This document shows, piece after piece, positions 8,232 to 16,800 of a stretch of DNA of 24,072 nt (position 1 is its first letter; each line of letters begins with the position of its first letter). The stretch comes from Amoeboradix gromovi (lineage: Eukaryota; Sanchytriomycota; Sanchytriomycetes; Sanchytriales; Sanchytriaceae): contig JADGIF010000062.1 in NCBI GenBank assembly GCA_018985225.1, positions 1 to 24,072 of the forward strand. Reading direction: 5' to 3'. Made by a program: the position numbers and the translations under genes. Under the pieces are notes generated by a model. That model did no database searches. It was not told the DNA's origin and saw only the letters and a program-made list of their open reading frames with translations.

Positions 8232-9464
8232 TTACTCGCAATCGAGGAAGCCAACAACTGACTGCTCAGCTAAAAGTTTTAGTTGCGATTCAGGATCACG
8301 ATGCAAAACAAACTCATCTTCATCACTGCTATTGTCGATTAAAAGATGGTTGGTCCACTCTCTAATTGACAACTGAACCATCGAGGAATCGGAACTTAAA
8401 AGTTGGTTGTCGAAATGATGCTTGGCCATGATAGCCTGCTGATGGTCTGTGTAGTTTATCGGAAGATTAAGAAGACGAAAAGCAGGGAAAAGTGGGGTGA
8501 ATCCAAGCAAATAATAGTCGGATTTTAGGAACGTTGTGGGAGTGTTCGTGCTGGAATTAGAAACGTATTTACATAGACCAGGTGGTACAGCTTCCAAGTG
8601 TTTGTTATGCAAAAGCATCAAAATTAAACGAGTAGCAACAAGATGATCTATCTGACTCGTTAGATTCAACAGCTGGATTAAAAGAGTATGATTATCTGGT
8701 AACACAGAGCAAATTAGGACAATCCAAGTTGACTCCTCTGGTGCTAACTGTTTAAAATTAGATTTAAAGATGTTAAGAAAGAATTCAGTATAAACAGATT
8801 TTAAATTTGTTTGATTCATATTGACTTTAATTAAATAAAGCAATGATTTTTCAATAGTGGATTGCTCAGGTGGAGTATCTTGAACATTTGCTCCTATCCT
8901 CTTTTCAAGAAACTTCTTTAAGTTGTTTCCAGCCATATCTGGAGCACGAATCCCATATAAACTACGAATATAGCGGTATAATGCTTCCAAGTCTTGATCT
9001 TGTAGAGTAGCAATCACTGCAATTTGGTGATGTACTAGCCCATTCTGGGGCCACAGTTCTTCAGCTTGTTGATAAGATTCTCTAGCCATAGTCATGTTTT
9101 CACTGATACACTGATCCCTATATCTAGCTAGGTCACCCATGTATACATAGCAATGAAATATAACTGGGAAGGTTATTTCATTCATTGGAAGTCTAGTAAG
9201 TACCAAGCTGAACCAGCCTACAATATAATTTATAAAGTTAGTGAACATATGCACTTGCAACTTGTTATCTTTTACCATTTTTCTTTTCTGCTGCACCGCT
9301 TTGTAGATTACCTGTTTCCATAATTTCTGCATCAACTGGTATTTGACATAGCTAGAAGTGTGCTGAATTGCAGCAAAATGAGCGTCTAGTGTGTCATCTA
9401 ATGATACTGAGCTTTTTAAATGCATCTGAAGAACAATCTGAATTTCTTGGGGATCGTTTTGCAT
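8232..9464 (-). CDS. Est1/Smg7-like protein with 14-3-3-like TPR domain
   Basis: A 410-residue protein whose middle carries the signature of the Est1/SMG5/SMG6/SMG7 family: CYVYMGDLARYRD (105-117), ESYQQAEELWPQNGLVHHQ (129-147), and ALYRYIRSLYG (161-171) followed by NNLKKFLEK. In this family the block forms a 14-3-3-like and TPR fold, which in SMG5-7 binds phosphorylated UPF1 in nonsense-mediated mRNA decay; Est1 relatives act at telomerase. The C-terminal half is helical with no motif I recognise, and it ends in an acidic stretch (SSDEDE). There is no PIN nuclease domain, so it is not an SMG6 or SMG5 type; it is also shorter than typical SMG7. Start ATG is 9462-9464. It converges on the pseudokinase-clathrin gene with only 47 bp between the stops. 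No AATAAA follows; an AGTAAA lies downstream. Confidence 0.72.
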   Translation of the reverse strand: MQNDPQEIQIVLQMHLKSSVSLDDTLDAHFAAIQHTSSYVKYQLMQKLWKQVIYKAVQQKRKMVKDNKLQVHMFTNFINYIVGWFSLVLTRLPMNEITFPVIFHCYVYMGDLARYRDQCISENMTMARESYQQAEELWPQNGLVHHQIAVIATLQDQDLEALYRYIRSLYGIRAPDMAGNNLKKFLEKRIGANVQDTPPEQSTIEKSLLYLIKVNMNQTNLKSVYTEFFLNIFKSNFKQLAPEESTWIVLICSVLPDNHTLLIQLLNLTSQIDHLVATRLILMLLHNKHLEAVPPGLCKYVSNSSTNTPTTFLKSDYYLLGFTPLFPAFRLLNLPINYTDHQQAIMAKHHFDNQLLSSDSSMVQLSIREWTNHLLIDNSSDEDEFVLHRDPESQLKLLAEQSVVGFLDCE

Positions 9465-9591
9465 CTCTAGAAGTGAATTTTAAAAGAGTTTAAAAAATGT
9501 CGCAAGGGATGGACAAAAAGGAATGCATCAAATTAACGCAACAACAAAAGTTTGACTGGAGTTTAAATGAAGCCCTTTTACTAACGTGTAG

Positions 9592-9597
9592 TTTATT
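9592..9597 (-). terminator. AATAAA overlapping the riboflavin synthase stop codon
   Basis: On the minus strand the last Lys codon plus TAA (9593-9595) and the next base spell AATAAA. Confidence 0.5.
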
Positions 9598-10174
9598 TAA
9601 ATAAATGATGCCTCTCCACCATCTTTGATAACATATCAACTTCTAAGTTTACAATCTCTCCAACATTCTTGTAGTACAACGCTACATTCTCTTGTGTATG
9701 GGGAATCATCATTATTGAGAATTCGTTTATCCCCACTCGACAGGCTGTCAAGCTAACCCCATCTAAACATACAAACCCTTTCTCAATTATATATTTTGAT
9801 TTCTGTGTGTCTACTCTAAATTTATACCAAATCGAATTTTCTTCTATTTCTTTGTTTATTATTTCCACGGTGCAATCTACATGACCCTGCACGAAGTGTC
9901 CTCCCATTCTAGTAGTTGGTAACACAGATTTCTCCAAATTCACTTTATCATTAACCTTTAAACTTCCAAGGCAAGTGCATTTCATAGTTTCTGGAGTTGT
10001 ATTGATTTTAAATTTTTCATTTTGTTTCTCAACTACAGTCAAACATGTACCATTTACAGCTATACTGTCTCCGATTTTCACGTCTTCTAAATATTCATTA
10101 GTCGCAGCTATGGTATAAGAAAATCGTTCGATTTCAACTACAATACCCAAAAAATCCACTAACCCTGTAAACAT
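9593..10174 (-). CDS. RIB5: Riboflavin synthase alpha chain
   Basis: A 193-residue protein that makes riboflavin by joining two 6,7-dimethyl-8-ribityllumazine molecules, the last step of vitamin B2 synthesis. Two lumazine-binding barrels are clear. The first starts with the invariant MFTGLV (1-6), followed by GDSIAVNGTCLTVV (35-48) and TPETMKCTCLG (60-70). The second has MGGHFVQGHVD (90-100), KGFVCLDGVSLT (132-143) and IPHT (157-160). Length is slightly under the usual 200-240. The MFTGLV start fixes the start codon exactly at 10174, so only 12 bp separate it from the ATG of the divergent RNA repair gene. Its presence says the organism makes its own riboflavin, at least in this last step. Confidence 0.97.
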   Translation of the reverse strand: MFTGLVDFLGIVVEIERFSYTIAATNEYLEDVKIGDSIAVNGTCLTVVEKQNEKFKINTTPETMKCTCLGSLKVNDKVNLEKSVLPTTRMGGHFVQGHVDCTVEIINKEIEENSIWYKFRVDTQKSKYIIEKGFVCLDGVSLTACRVGINEFSIMMIPHTQENVALYYKNVGEIVNLEVDMLSKMVERHHLFK

Positions 10175-10186
10175 CCCTGTTTAGAG
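10175..10186. promoter_or_regulatory. 12-bp gap between divergent start codons
   Basis: The whole space between the ATG of riboflavin synthase (-) and the first ATG of the RNA repair gene (+). Promoters or 5' leaders of both genes must lie inside each other's coding sequence, unless the RNA repair protein starts at Met16 (ATG 10232), which would widen the gap to 57 bp. Confidence 0.6.
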
Positions 10187-13100
10187 ATGGATCTTTTTCA
10201 TCGGGAATCTGTTCTCTTGTTAGATGGTATCATGAATGAGTCACAGCTGAATCTTGCATACTTTGCGACCTTGTTTAAACTTGAATGGAATCCATTGCTG
10301 CGAGATACTCTAATGTCATTAAAAGGCATACTTGGTAAGGAGTTCACAGCCATGGAGGTAGTCAAAAAGAGTCAAAAAATGACAGTCTACACACTGTACA
10401 AGGTATTGCAAGTTATAGGTGAGCAGCACAACCATAGATTGCCTAACACTATCAGTGCGCATGATGAAAGTTTAATTTCTCATCTGGTCAGCGCTATGCT
10501 GATATCTACCAACGATGCGTTGTATGATGAATACTCAAATCCCATGCTGGTTGCTCTCTGTGCCCTCTTTCACGATGTAGGAAAACTTGGTACAATTCAA
10601 AGTGTTGGTCATCCTAAACACCAAATGACTGCTTTTTATTTCCACGCCGAAATGGGTTGTGGTATCATGAGTCTCTGTTATGTAGACAATGAATGGATTA
10701 CTCAGAATGAATGGAAATCTATGTGTTTAGCTATCAACTATCATATGTGTACTTACCATAGCTGTAAAGACGGATTAATGCAGTTGCATCAGAGGGCTGT
10801 TGTTGAAATACTCTCTACTCAGGCTAGGCAGCTGCTTTATCATTTATCTATAGGTGATATGTTTGGCAGATTTCCTGCTCAGGATTTGATTATGTGGAAG
10901 TCAACTCGCTCAAGTTTACTTTCAGATCATTCTGTTGAATCTGCAGAGTATTTTAGCAAGCACAGCAACAAAGGGATACTGATCCAAGTTATGGGCATGT
11001 CTGGTAGCGGCAAATCAACAATTTCCACTTTTATTAAACAAAACTTAATTGGAATGGATATATCTGACGATGACATAGTGTATATTCAGCGTGATTATTA
11101 TTTATGCCAAGTAGCTGCCGGTGTTGGTCAGCTAGAGATTTCTGATAATCCCTCCAGAGAGGAATATCACAAATTGCACGAAATATATAAATCCAATAAA
11201 TTGGCGGATGTAGTCAATAAGAGAATGAAGAACGACATACAAGTAGCGCTAATGCAGAACAAGATCGTTATTCTTGATACTGTAGCTATTTTGTTTCAAG
11301 CTGCTCAGTATATATTGCCAGATATAGCTGCTATAGCATTCAAGATTAATGTCTATGTTATTCGAAACAGTTTGCTGACTACTAGCGATGGAGACAGACT
11401 GGGACTACCCTTGAGCGAACAGATCAACATCCATGGAGAAAAATCACTGTTGTTTTGGATGCCCTCTGATTTCAAAAAGAGATACTCACAGGGACTATTT
11501 AGGCAACGACAAATGGTGGGCAACTTTTATAATGATGCTGGGATGGCTAAGGCGCTGATGAATAAAGATAGTCCAATGTTATCATTTGTAATTAAATGGG
11601 GATTTGAGTCAAATTTGGAGCCAATGTTTAAAGTAATCAAGCAGTTGATAAATAACCAAAGCGCTAACGGTTCTTTATATGGCTTTGATATAGATCTAGT
11701 TGAGCTTGTAAATCGATTGTATTCTAAATTTAATTTCAAGTTTATCATTGAATTCTTCCAAGGTTTGAATATCATGGCCAGTCAGCCATTGAAGGACACA
11801 GAATACGGCGAGAAGGTGATTGTAATAAAGTATAAAGAAAATTGTAGATTTTGGAAGGCCAAATGGGCACGGCAGGCTAGAGGGGCCGTGTTAATACTAC
11901 ATGGCAACAGGTGGTACTGCATCAAGTCCCTGCTGCAAAGAGGTGCTGAAGTTTTAACAGGTATTCATCAAGTCCATGGGGTGTCTGATAGCCAGGATTA
12001 TCATATTGGTAAATATGATCATTTAGATTCTAATCAGCAGGATACAATAGTTAAGTTCATGAATAAACAACCTATACAAGGTATATTATCCTGCAAAATA
12101 GATGGTAGCTTACTGGGTGTCACAATTATTCCTAAAAGTCATTTTCTATTTGATACTGCAGCTGCTGTAATTAGAAGAGCAAACATTCCAAGTCATTTGC
12201 GTATTCTGAAATATGCTATATCAAATTGTAGCTTCATTCCTATATTCAGTTCCCAGGGTACTGTAGTTTTTGGTACTTTTATGGAGGATTGGTACTTTAG
12301 TGCATTCTTAGTCGGGGTTTGTAATTTTCAGCCGCAATACTTAAAATCTCTGTTTTTACAGGATAAAACCATTGAAGAAGTAGTAGATATGCATTCAAAA
12401 GACATTTGTAATGAGTTGCAAGCGTTTCTTGATTTAAATGCGAGTTTAACTAAAAACAAGATATCCTGCCTAAGTTTTGAATCCTGCTGTCCCAATCGAC
12501 AAAGCGAATGGGGAGATGTACATACTGAACTAGCTTTGAGCTACAAAACATATATATGCAAGTTCCTTGGATGCTCCTTCGATCTGGGAGAAACCACTGG
12601 TAACTTTGTACCTCACATAAATATTAAACTGCCAAGTAGTTGGAAACAACCTACTGTATGGGATATTCAGCATACGGACCAAGTATCTAACATGGTATTA
12701 GATGTAGAACAAGTCATTTATGATAAAATGTCAATTAAGCAGTTTTATATAAAATATCCACCAAAGCACCAATCTGATGATTTTCTGGATTTTGAAGGAT
12801 TCGTGTTCTACAAACTGTTGGATAAAACTGTAGATTATGCTAAAATCAAGACGCTAGTTTATTATCATGCTCATAACCCAAACAAGAGGACAATAGATGG
12901 ATTATTGCACATTAGCGACGAAATGGCATCACACATCCCTAGTGTAGTACTAGTCAAATCATATTTTAGTACACTGCATCCTAGTTTAACAAGGGTACGA
13001 AATGATTTGTACACGGAAGTGACCGACAAATACTCCTTGTACATTGTTGAAATGAACTCCAAGGCCCAGTCTTCGTACTTGGGTCAACCGGTAGACACCA

Positions 13101-13354
13101 AAATCAAAATGATTATTCAAAACTCACCCTCTTTCTTATCCAAAATCAAGCAAACCTTTTCTGCACACTTTGAACACATGGAGCATGTCAATCCTTTATT
13201 TTTTAAACGACTGGTCATGAAGATGGCTATTTGGGAGCCTGATTTACTCAGTTTAAATGAATTAATTAGCACAAAAAATCAGATATTGTTTGACCTGTTT
13301 ATTGAAATATTGGACTCTCAGCAGTACTCTAAAGAAACGAATGATCAGCAATAA
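10187..13354 (+). CDS. Predicted RNA repair enzyme: HD phosphoesterase + polynucleotide kinase + RNA ligase
   Basis: A 1055-residue protein with three catalytic-looking modules. (1) HD hydrolase, about 80-230: His99, HD at 129-130 (FHDVGKLG), His186, His191 and Asp224 (IGDMFGR) are candidate metal ligands. (2) P-loop kinase, about 262-490: GMSGSGKST (270-278), QRDYYL (301-306), which resembles the RDD/R acceptor site of T4 Pnk, and ILDT (362-365). (3) T4 Rnl1/Trl1-like ligase, about 520-1055: ARGAVL (564-569), nucleotidyl-lysine motif KIDGSLLG (637-644), FE then PNR (764-771), EGFVFY (870-875), and KIKTLVYYHAH (886-896). The C-terminal 150 residues are helical. HD-Pnk arrangement is known from bacteria such as Runella, where it removes 2',3'-phosphate ends and phosphorylates 5'-OH ends. 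Here a ligase follows. Likely role, inferred: tRNA splicing or RNA repair in place of Trl1. An alternative start is Met16 (10232). Confidence 0.83.
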   Translation: MDLFHRESVLLLDGIMNESQLNLAYFATLFKLEWNPLLRDTLMSLKGILGKEFTAMEVVKKSQKMTVYTLYKVLQVIGEQHNHRLPNTISAHDESLISHLVSAMLISTNDALYDEYSNPMLVALCALFHDVGKLGTIQSVGHPKHQMTAFYFHAEMGCGIMSLCYVDNEWITQNEWKSMCLAINYHMCTYHSCKDGLMQLHQRAVVEILSTQARQLLYHLSIGDMFGRFPAQDLIMWKSTRSSLLSDHSVESAEYFSKHSNKGILIQVMGMSGSGKSTISTFIKQNLIGMDISDDDIVYIQRDYYLCQVAAGVGQLEISDNPSREEYHKLHEIYKSNKLADVVNKRMKNDIQVALMQNKIVILDTVAILFQAAQYILPDIAAIAFKINVYVIRNSLLTTSDGDRLGLPLSEQINIHGEKSLLFWMPSDFKKRYSQGLFRQRQMVGNFYNDAGMAKALMNKDSPMLSFVIKWGFESNLEPMFKVIKQLINNQSANGSLYGFDIDLVELVNRLYSKFNFKFIIEFFQGLNIMASQPLKDTEYGEKVIVIKYKENCRFWKAKWARQARGAVLILHGNRWYCIKSLLQRGAEVLTGIHQVHGVSDSQDYHIGKYDHLDSNQQDTIVKFMNKQPIQGILSCKIDGSLLGVTIIPKSHFLFDTAAAVIRRANIPSHLRILKYAISNCSFIPIFSSQGTVVFGTFMEDWYFSAFLVGVCNFQPQYLKSLFLQDKTIEEVVDMHSKDICNELQAFLDLNASLTKNKISCLSFESCCPNRQSEWGDVHTELALSYKTYICKFLGCSFDLGETTGNFVPHINIKLPSSWKQPTVWDIQHTDQVSNMVLDVEQVIYDKMSIKQFYIKYPPKHQSDDFLDFEGFVFYKLLDKTVDYAKIKTLVYYHAHNPNKRTIDGLLHISDEMASHIPSVVLVKSYFSTLHPSLTRVRNDLYTEVTDKYSLYIVEMNSKAQSSYLGQPVDTKIKMIIQNSPSFLSKIKQTFSAHFEHMEHVNPLFFKRLVMKMAIWEPDLLSLNELISTKNQILFDLFIEILDSQQYSKETNDQQ

Positions 13355-13355
13355 A
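13350..13355 (+). terminator. AATAAA overlapping the RNA repair gene stop codon
   Basis: Stop TAA at 13352-13354 lies inside AATAAA. Confidence 0.5.
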
Positions 13356-13417
13356 TGTATACATACTATTTTAGCCTGCTTCTCAGTGCTTACTTTCTTA
13401 AATTGTAACAAACACAT

Positions 13418-13855
13418 GGGACACCAAATGTAAAAACTAGACTAACTCACTAAGAAAATGCTATCATTAATAAAAGATCTTCTATTATACCAATTTTCTT
13501 TCATTACTTTCAATCCCCTTTTCAAAATAAAACTAGATATGAGGTCTTTGAGCATCTAAGCAAAAGGTGCATTTTCTTAGACGGTACTCTTTTCTAGAAC
13601 CATTTTGTAATGTTATACTAGCATCATTACTCTTATCTACTTCTTTGAAGTGTAATAGTGATATTTTATTTGAGATAAAGATTAAATGAAAGAGTAAGAG
13701 AATAGCTGTACAGAATATTTATTTTCCTTGTACACTCGTCAACTCTGCAACTAGCTGAATGTCCACTCGTCTCTTAAATCCATAAAATTAATAAAGCTAA
13801 AATAATGTTCCAAGTTGTTACTGAAAGTTGGTCCAGTTTTTATATTTGATGTCCC
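13418..13855 (-). mobile_element. MITE-like element with terminal inverted repeats, copy 2
   Basis: A 438-bp unit occupies most of the 518-bp space between two convergent genes. Its ends, 13418-13447 and 13826-13855, are inverted copies of each other with 26 of 30 positions equal, each beginning GGGACA(C/T)CAAAT when read inward. The outer 140 bp matches copy 1 at the window start on the opposite strand. It carries no convincing reading frame, so it looks non-autonomous. No duplicated target site is visible: the left flank reads ACACAT and the right GTTTAT. It begins 63 bp after the RNA repair stop codon and ends 17 bp before the Tra1 stop. The remaining 13563-13825 is AT-rich with nothing else recognised. 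Confidence 0.7.
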
Positions 13856-13856
13856 G

Positions 13857-13862
13857 TTTATT
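13857..13862 (-). terminator. Poly(A) signal AATAAA for Tra1
   Basis: AATAAA on the minus strand, 10 nt past the Tra1 stop, lying 1 nt outside the inverted-repeat element. If used, Tra1 transcripts would end within the element. Confidence 0.5.
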
Positions 13863-13872
13863 GAATTGACTT

Positions 13873-16800
13873 TTAAAAATATGGCACGTATTCCATTCCC
13901 AGCTCTGCTAACAGTATGGGGTTTGTGCTTGTAGATATCATCTCATCATTTTTTAGCTTCCCTAGCACACCAAACCTCTTGTCTATTTCTTTTGATTTTG
14001 ATTCTGGATCTTCAAAAGGCAAGTACAGTCTTAGATACTCCGCCTTGTCCATAAGTCCTCTTCCCATTATTATCATCATTTGTCTGTAATAACCCTGTAT
14101 CCCAATTGTAGTTATATACTCCTGTATAATTGGTGTTAACCTCATGTATATCGGAGAACTTATAGTTCTCTTGTTTTTAAATATGCTTGTTATACTAAAA
14201 ACTTTACCATTCACCACGCTCAGTTTAAAGTCATTAAGTTTTAATACATTCAAATCTAGCCCATACACCATGCTGTTAAGCATGCTATAGCTGTACGCAA
14301 ACACTCTTCTATACTCGTAGTATGCGCTAGCAACCAGTCTATTCATCAAATAGTCGCGAAGTGTATTTTGGTATTTGTTCACCAGAGTATTAAACTCACC
14401 CGCATCCTTGTATTCAGACAGCTGCCGCCCTTCAAGCAGGTCGCTCAAATATATGCTAGTAGGTATGTTACTCAATATTATACCGTCTTTTAGATACTCG
14501 CTATTAACTATTGGCATGTTGACCCTTCTCTTCTTGAACTGCAATGATTTGTTGACATGATAATTGGACCATGTAAACGTGCCTTGGCTAGTTCTAAATA
14601 TAGGGTACTCTACTTTCTGATTAACTATGTTGTAAACATAGGTTAAACCATCATCTGCCAATATTTTGATGTTTACAGACACGGTGCTGTTACTACTCAT
14701 TGTGCAGCCAATGAACTTTGATATTGTGCCATCACTGCTGTCGCATGGTAGCCTCATTGTGCTAAATGGAATGTAGTGTTCAAGAGATGGTGGAAGCGGG
14801 ATAGAAACTGGGGCACCGTCTAAATGCGTTGCATCGCTATCCACGTGCATCGCATCAATCTCGCCAAGTTCGACCAGTTTTTCATACACCATGCCCATTG
14901 TTTGAAACAATATTGGATGTATTGCTTTAAATTGTGGCAGTAATGCATTATCTTTTTGCTGTATTAAATGTACAAAAACAGTATTTGGATACAAATTGAA
15001 GAGCTTCAACAACAATTTAGACGCAAATTCGTTCAACGGACCATTGCATAAATAAAACAACTCAGCAATGTTACATTTGAAATGGCTTAGTTGTATAAAT
15101 TGAGGATTCAATAATTCACTTAGGCCTGATACAAACTGGTTAGTCGTTAACAACCATGTCAGACTAACTGCCTGTTTGTAAAGCACTTTGTTAGTAGTAC
15201 AGCTAAGAGCGTTAACTAGACATACAATACAGTTCTTTAGCACAGCATTATCCAGCAAATCAAGATGTCTGATATGATAATTAGCCCAACTTGACCAAGC
15301 TTTGTAGTAATCTTTATCAGTTTGGGTTGCATTCATATATGCCTCGTTTGCTTCATCCAATCTGTTATAATTGCATAAATAATGCCCCTTGTACACTAGG
15401 AATTCTGATTTATTTACACTTGTGAAATAGTGGGTGTTTGTAGTTTTGATCAACTCTAAACCATTTCCACTTGTAGTGTTACCATCTGCATTGTAGAGTT
15501 TAGCTTGCTCTCTTAGTTTTACAAATGCCTCACTTATTTCTATGTTTGGTAAACTGTAAACCATGTTGAGAGTATTTACACAATGCTCACTTAGTCCGTT
15601 TACTCTGTATATCTTCGCTAGCTTGTTAAACGACCAGGCTAGCTCATGGAATCCCTTAAATGCTAAACTGTTCTGACCATTAGGTCCGCTGTTTAACATT
15701 GATTGCATGTTTGGAATGTAGGTGCTGAATTTGCTGTTTATCAAGTCAAATGAATATTTGCGCAGTTTGATGAACTCACTCCACTCATCAACACTGTCAT
15801 GGTCATTTGGTATGAACTGCCTGAAATAGTGGCACTGTTGATTCAACACGCTAGATTGTTCTATAGCAGTGTTGACATCCACTATTTTGTTCAGTATACT
15901 GGTTATAGTATCAAATAGCAGACATTCTAAATATATTCTGCAATCATAGACTGACAATGCATTCCTATTAATACTGGATACGATGCTGGACTGTAAATTA
16001 GATGTCACATTATCCACAACAGATGCATTGACCGTGTTACCCATATAAGAGTGAATCAATTTAAATGCTGATATGATGCTGCCATCTTGAATCCCCAATG
16101 CGTTGCGCTGGTTAATTATGGTTTGCATTTGTTCATGCTGGCCTGCGCTATTGAAGTCTAGCAAATGGCAATTGCTGATATAATACAAATCGTGCCATTG
16201 CTCATGTTTACTAATCTCCTGTATCAAATCCCATTGCTGTAACTGCCTGCTGCACTCTAACCATGACTCCCTAATAAAAACTGATTCGTTATTACTCAGT
16301 GAATTAACATTCAACTGCTCTATTTGCAGTTGGGCATTAGTGTAATCTGACTGCTGCAATGAATGTATTATATTGATGTACGGCTTATTTAGTGGTTTGT
16401 GATACTGTAGCCCCAGCAGCAAATCGTAGTCCTTGTTCATCAGTAGTGCGTTGGAAAGTGCCAAGTGGTAGGTACTGCTGCTACTACCATAACCAACTAC
16501 AGGTAGCGCACGGTTAACTAGAAATGGTGGTAGCTCTATAGACGTATTACTTAAAGTATTAATCATATTAACACAGGTAGGATTGTTTGTTAAACAACTG
16601 GTAAATGCGTATTGCAACTGTATTTGCTGGCTTGAACTAAACTGATTCCATAGCGTAGGGAACATTATCTGAAATGTACCAGCAAAAGCTGTAATTATAT
16701 CTAGAATGCTATTAGTGTCTGATGCAATACTTTGTTTATTGTCCAAATGTATAGTATAGTCCCCTATAAAGTACAAATATATTATGAAGCCACTGGCTCT

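Noticed and set aside
9497-9604. A 35-codon ATG frame on the plus strand beginning MSQGMDKKEC, overlapping the 3' end of riboflavin synthase.
   Set aside because: No family resemblance, very short, and antisense to a firm gene end; likely chance.
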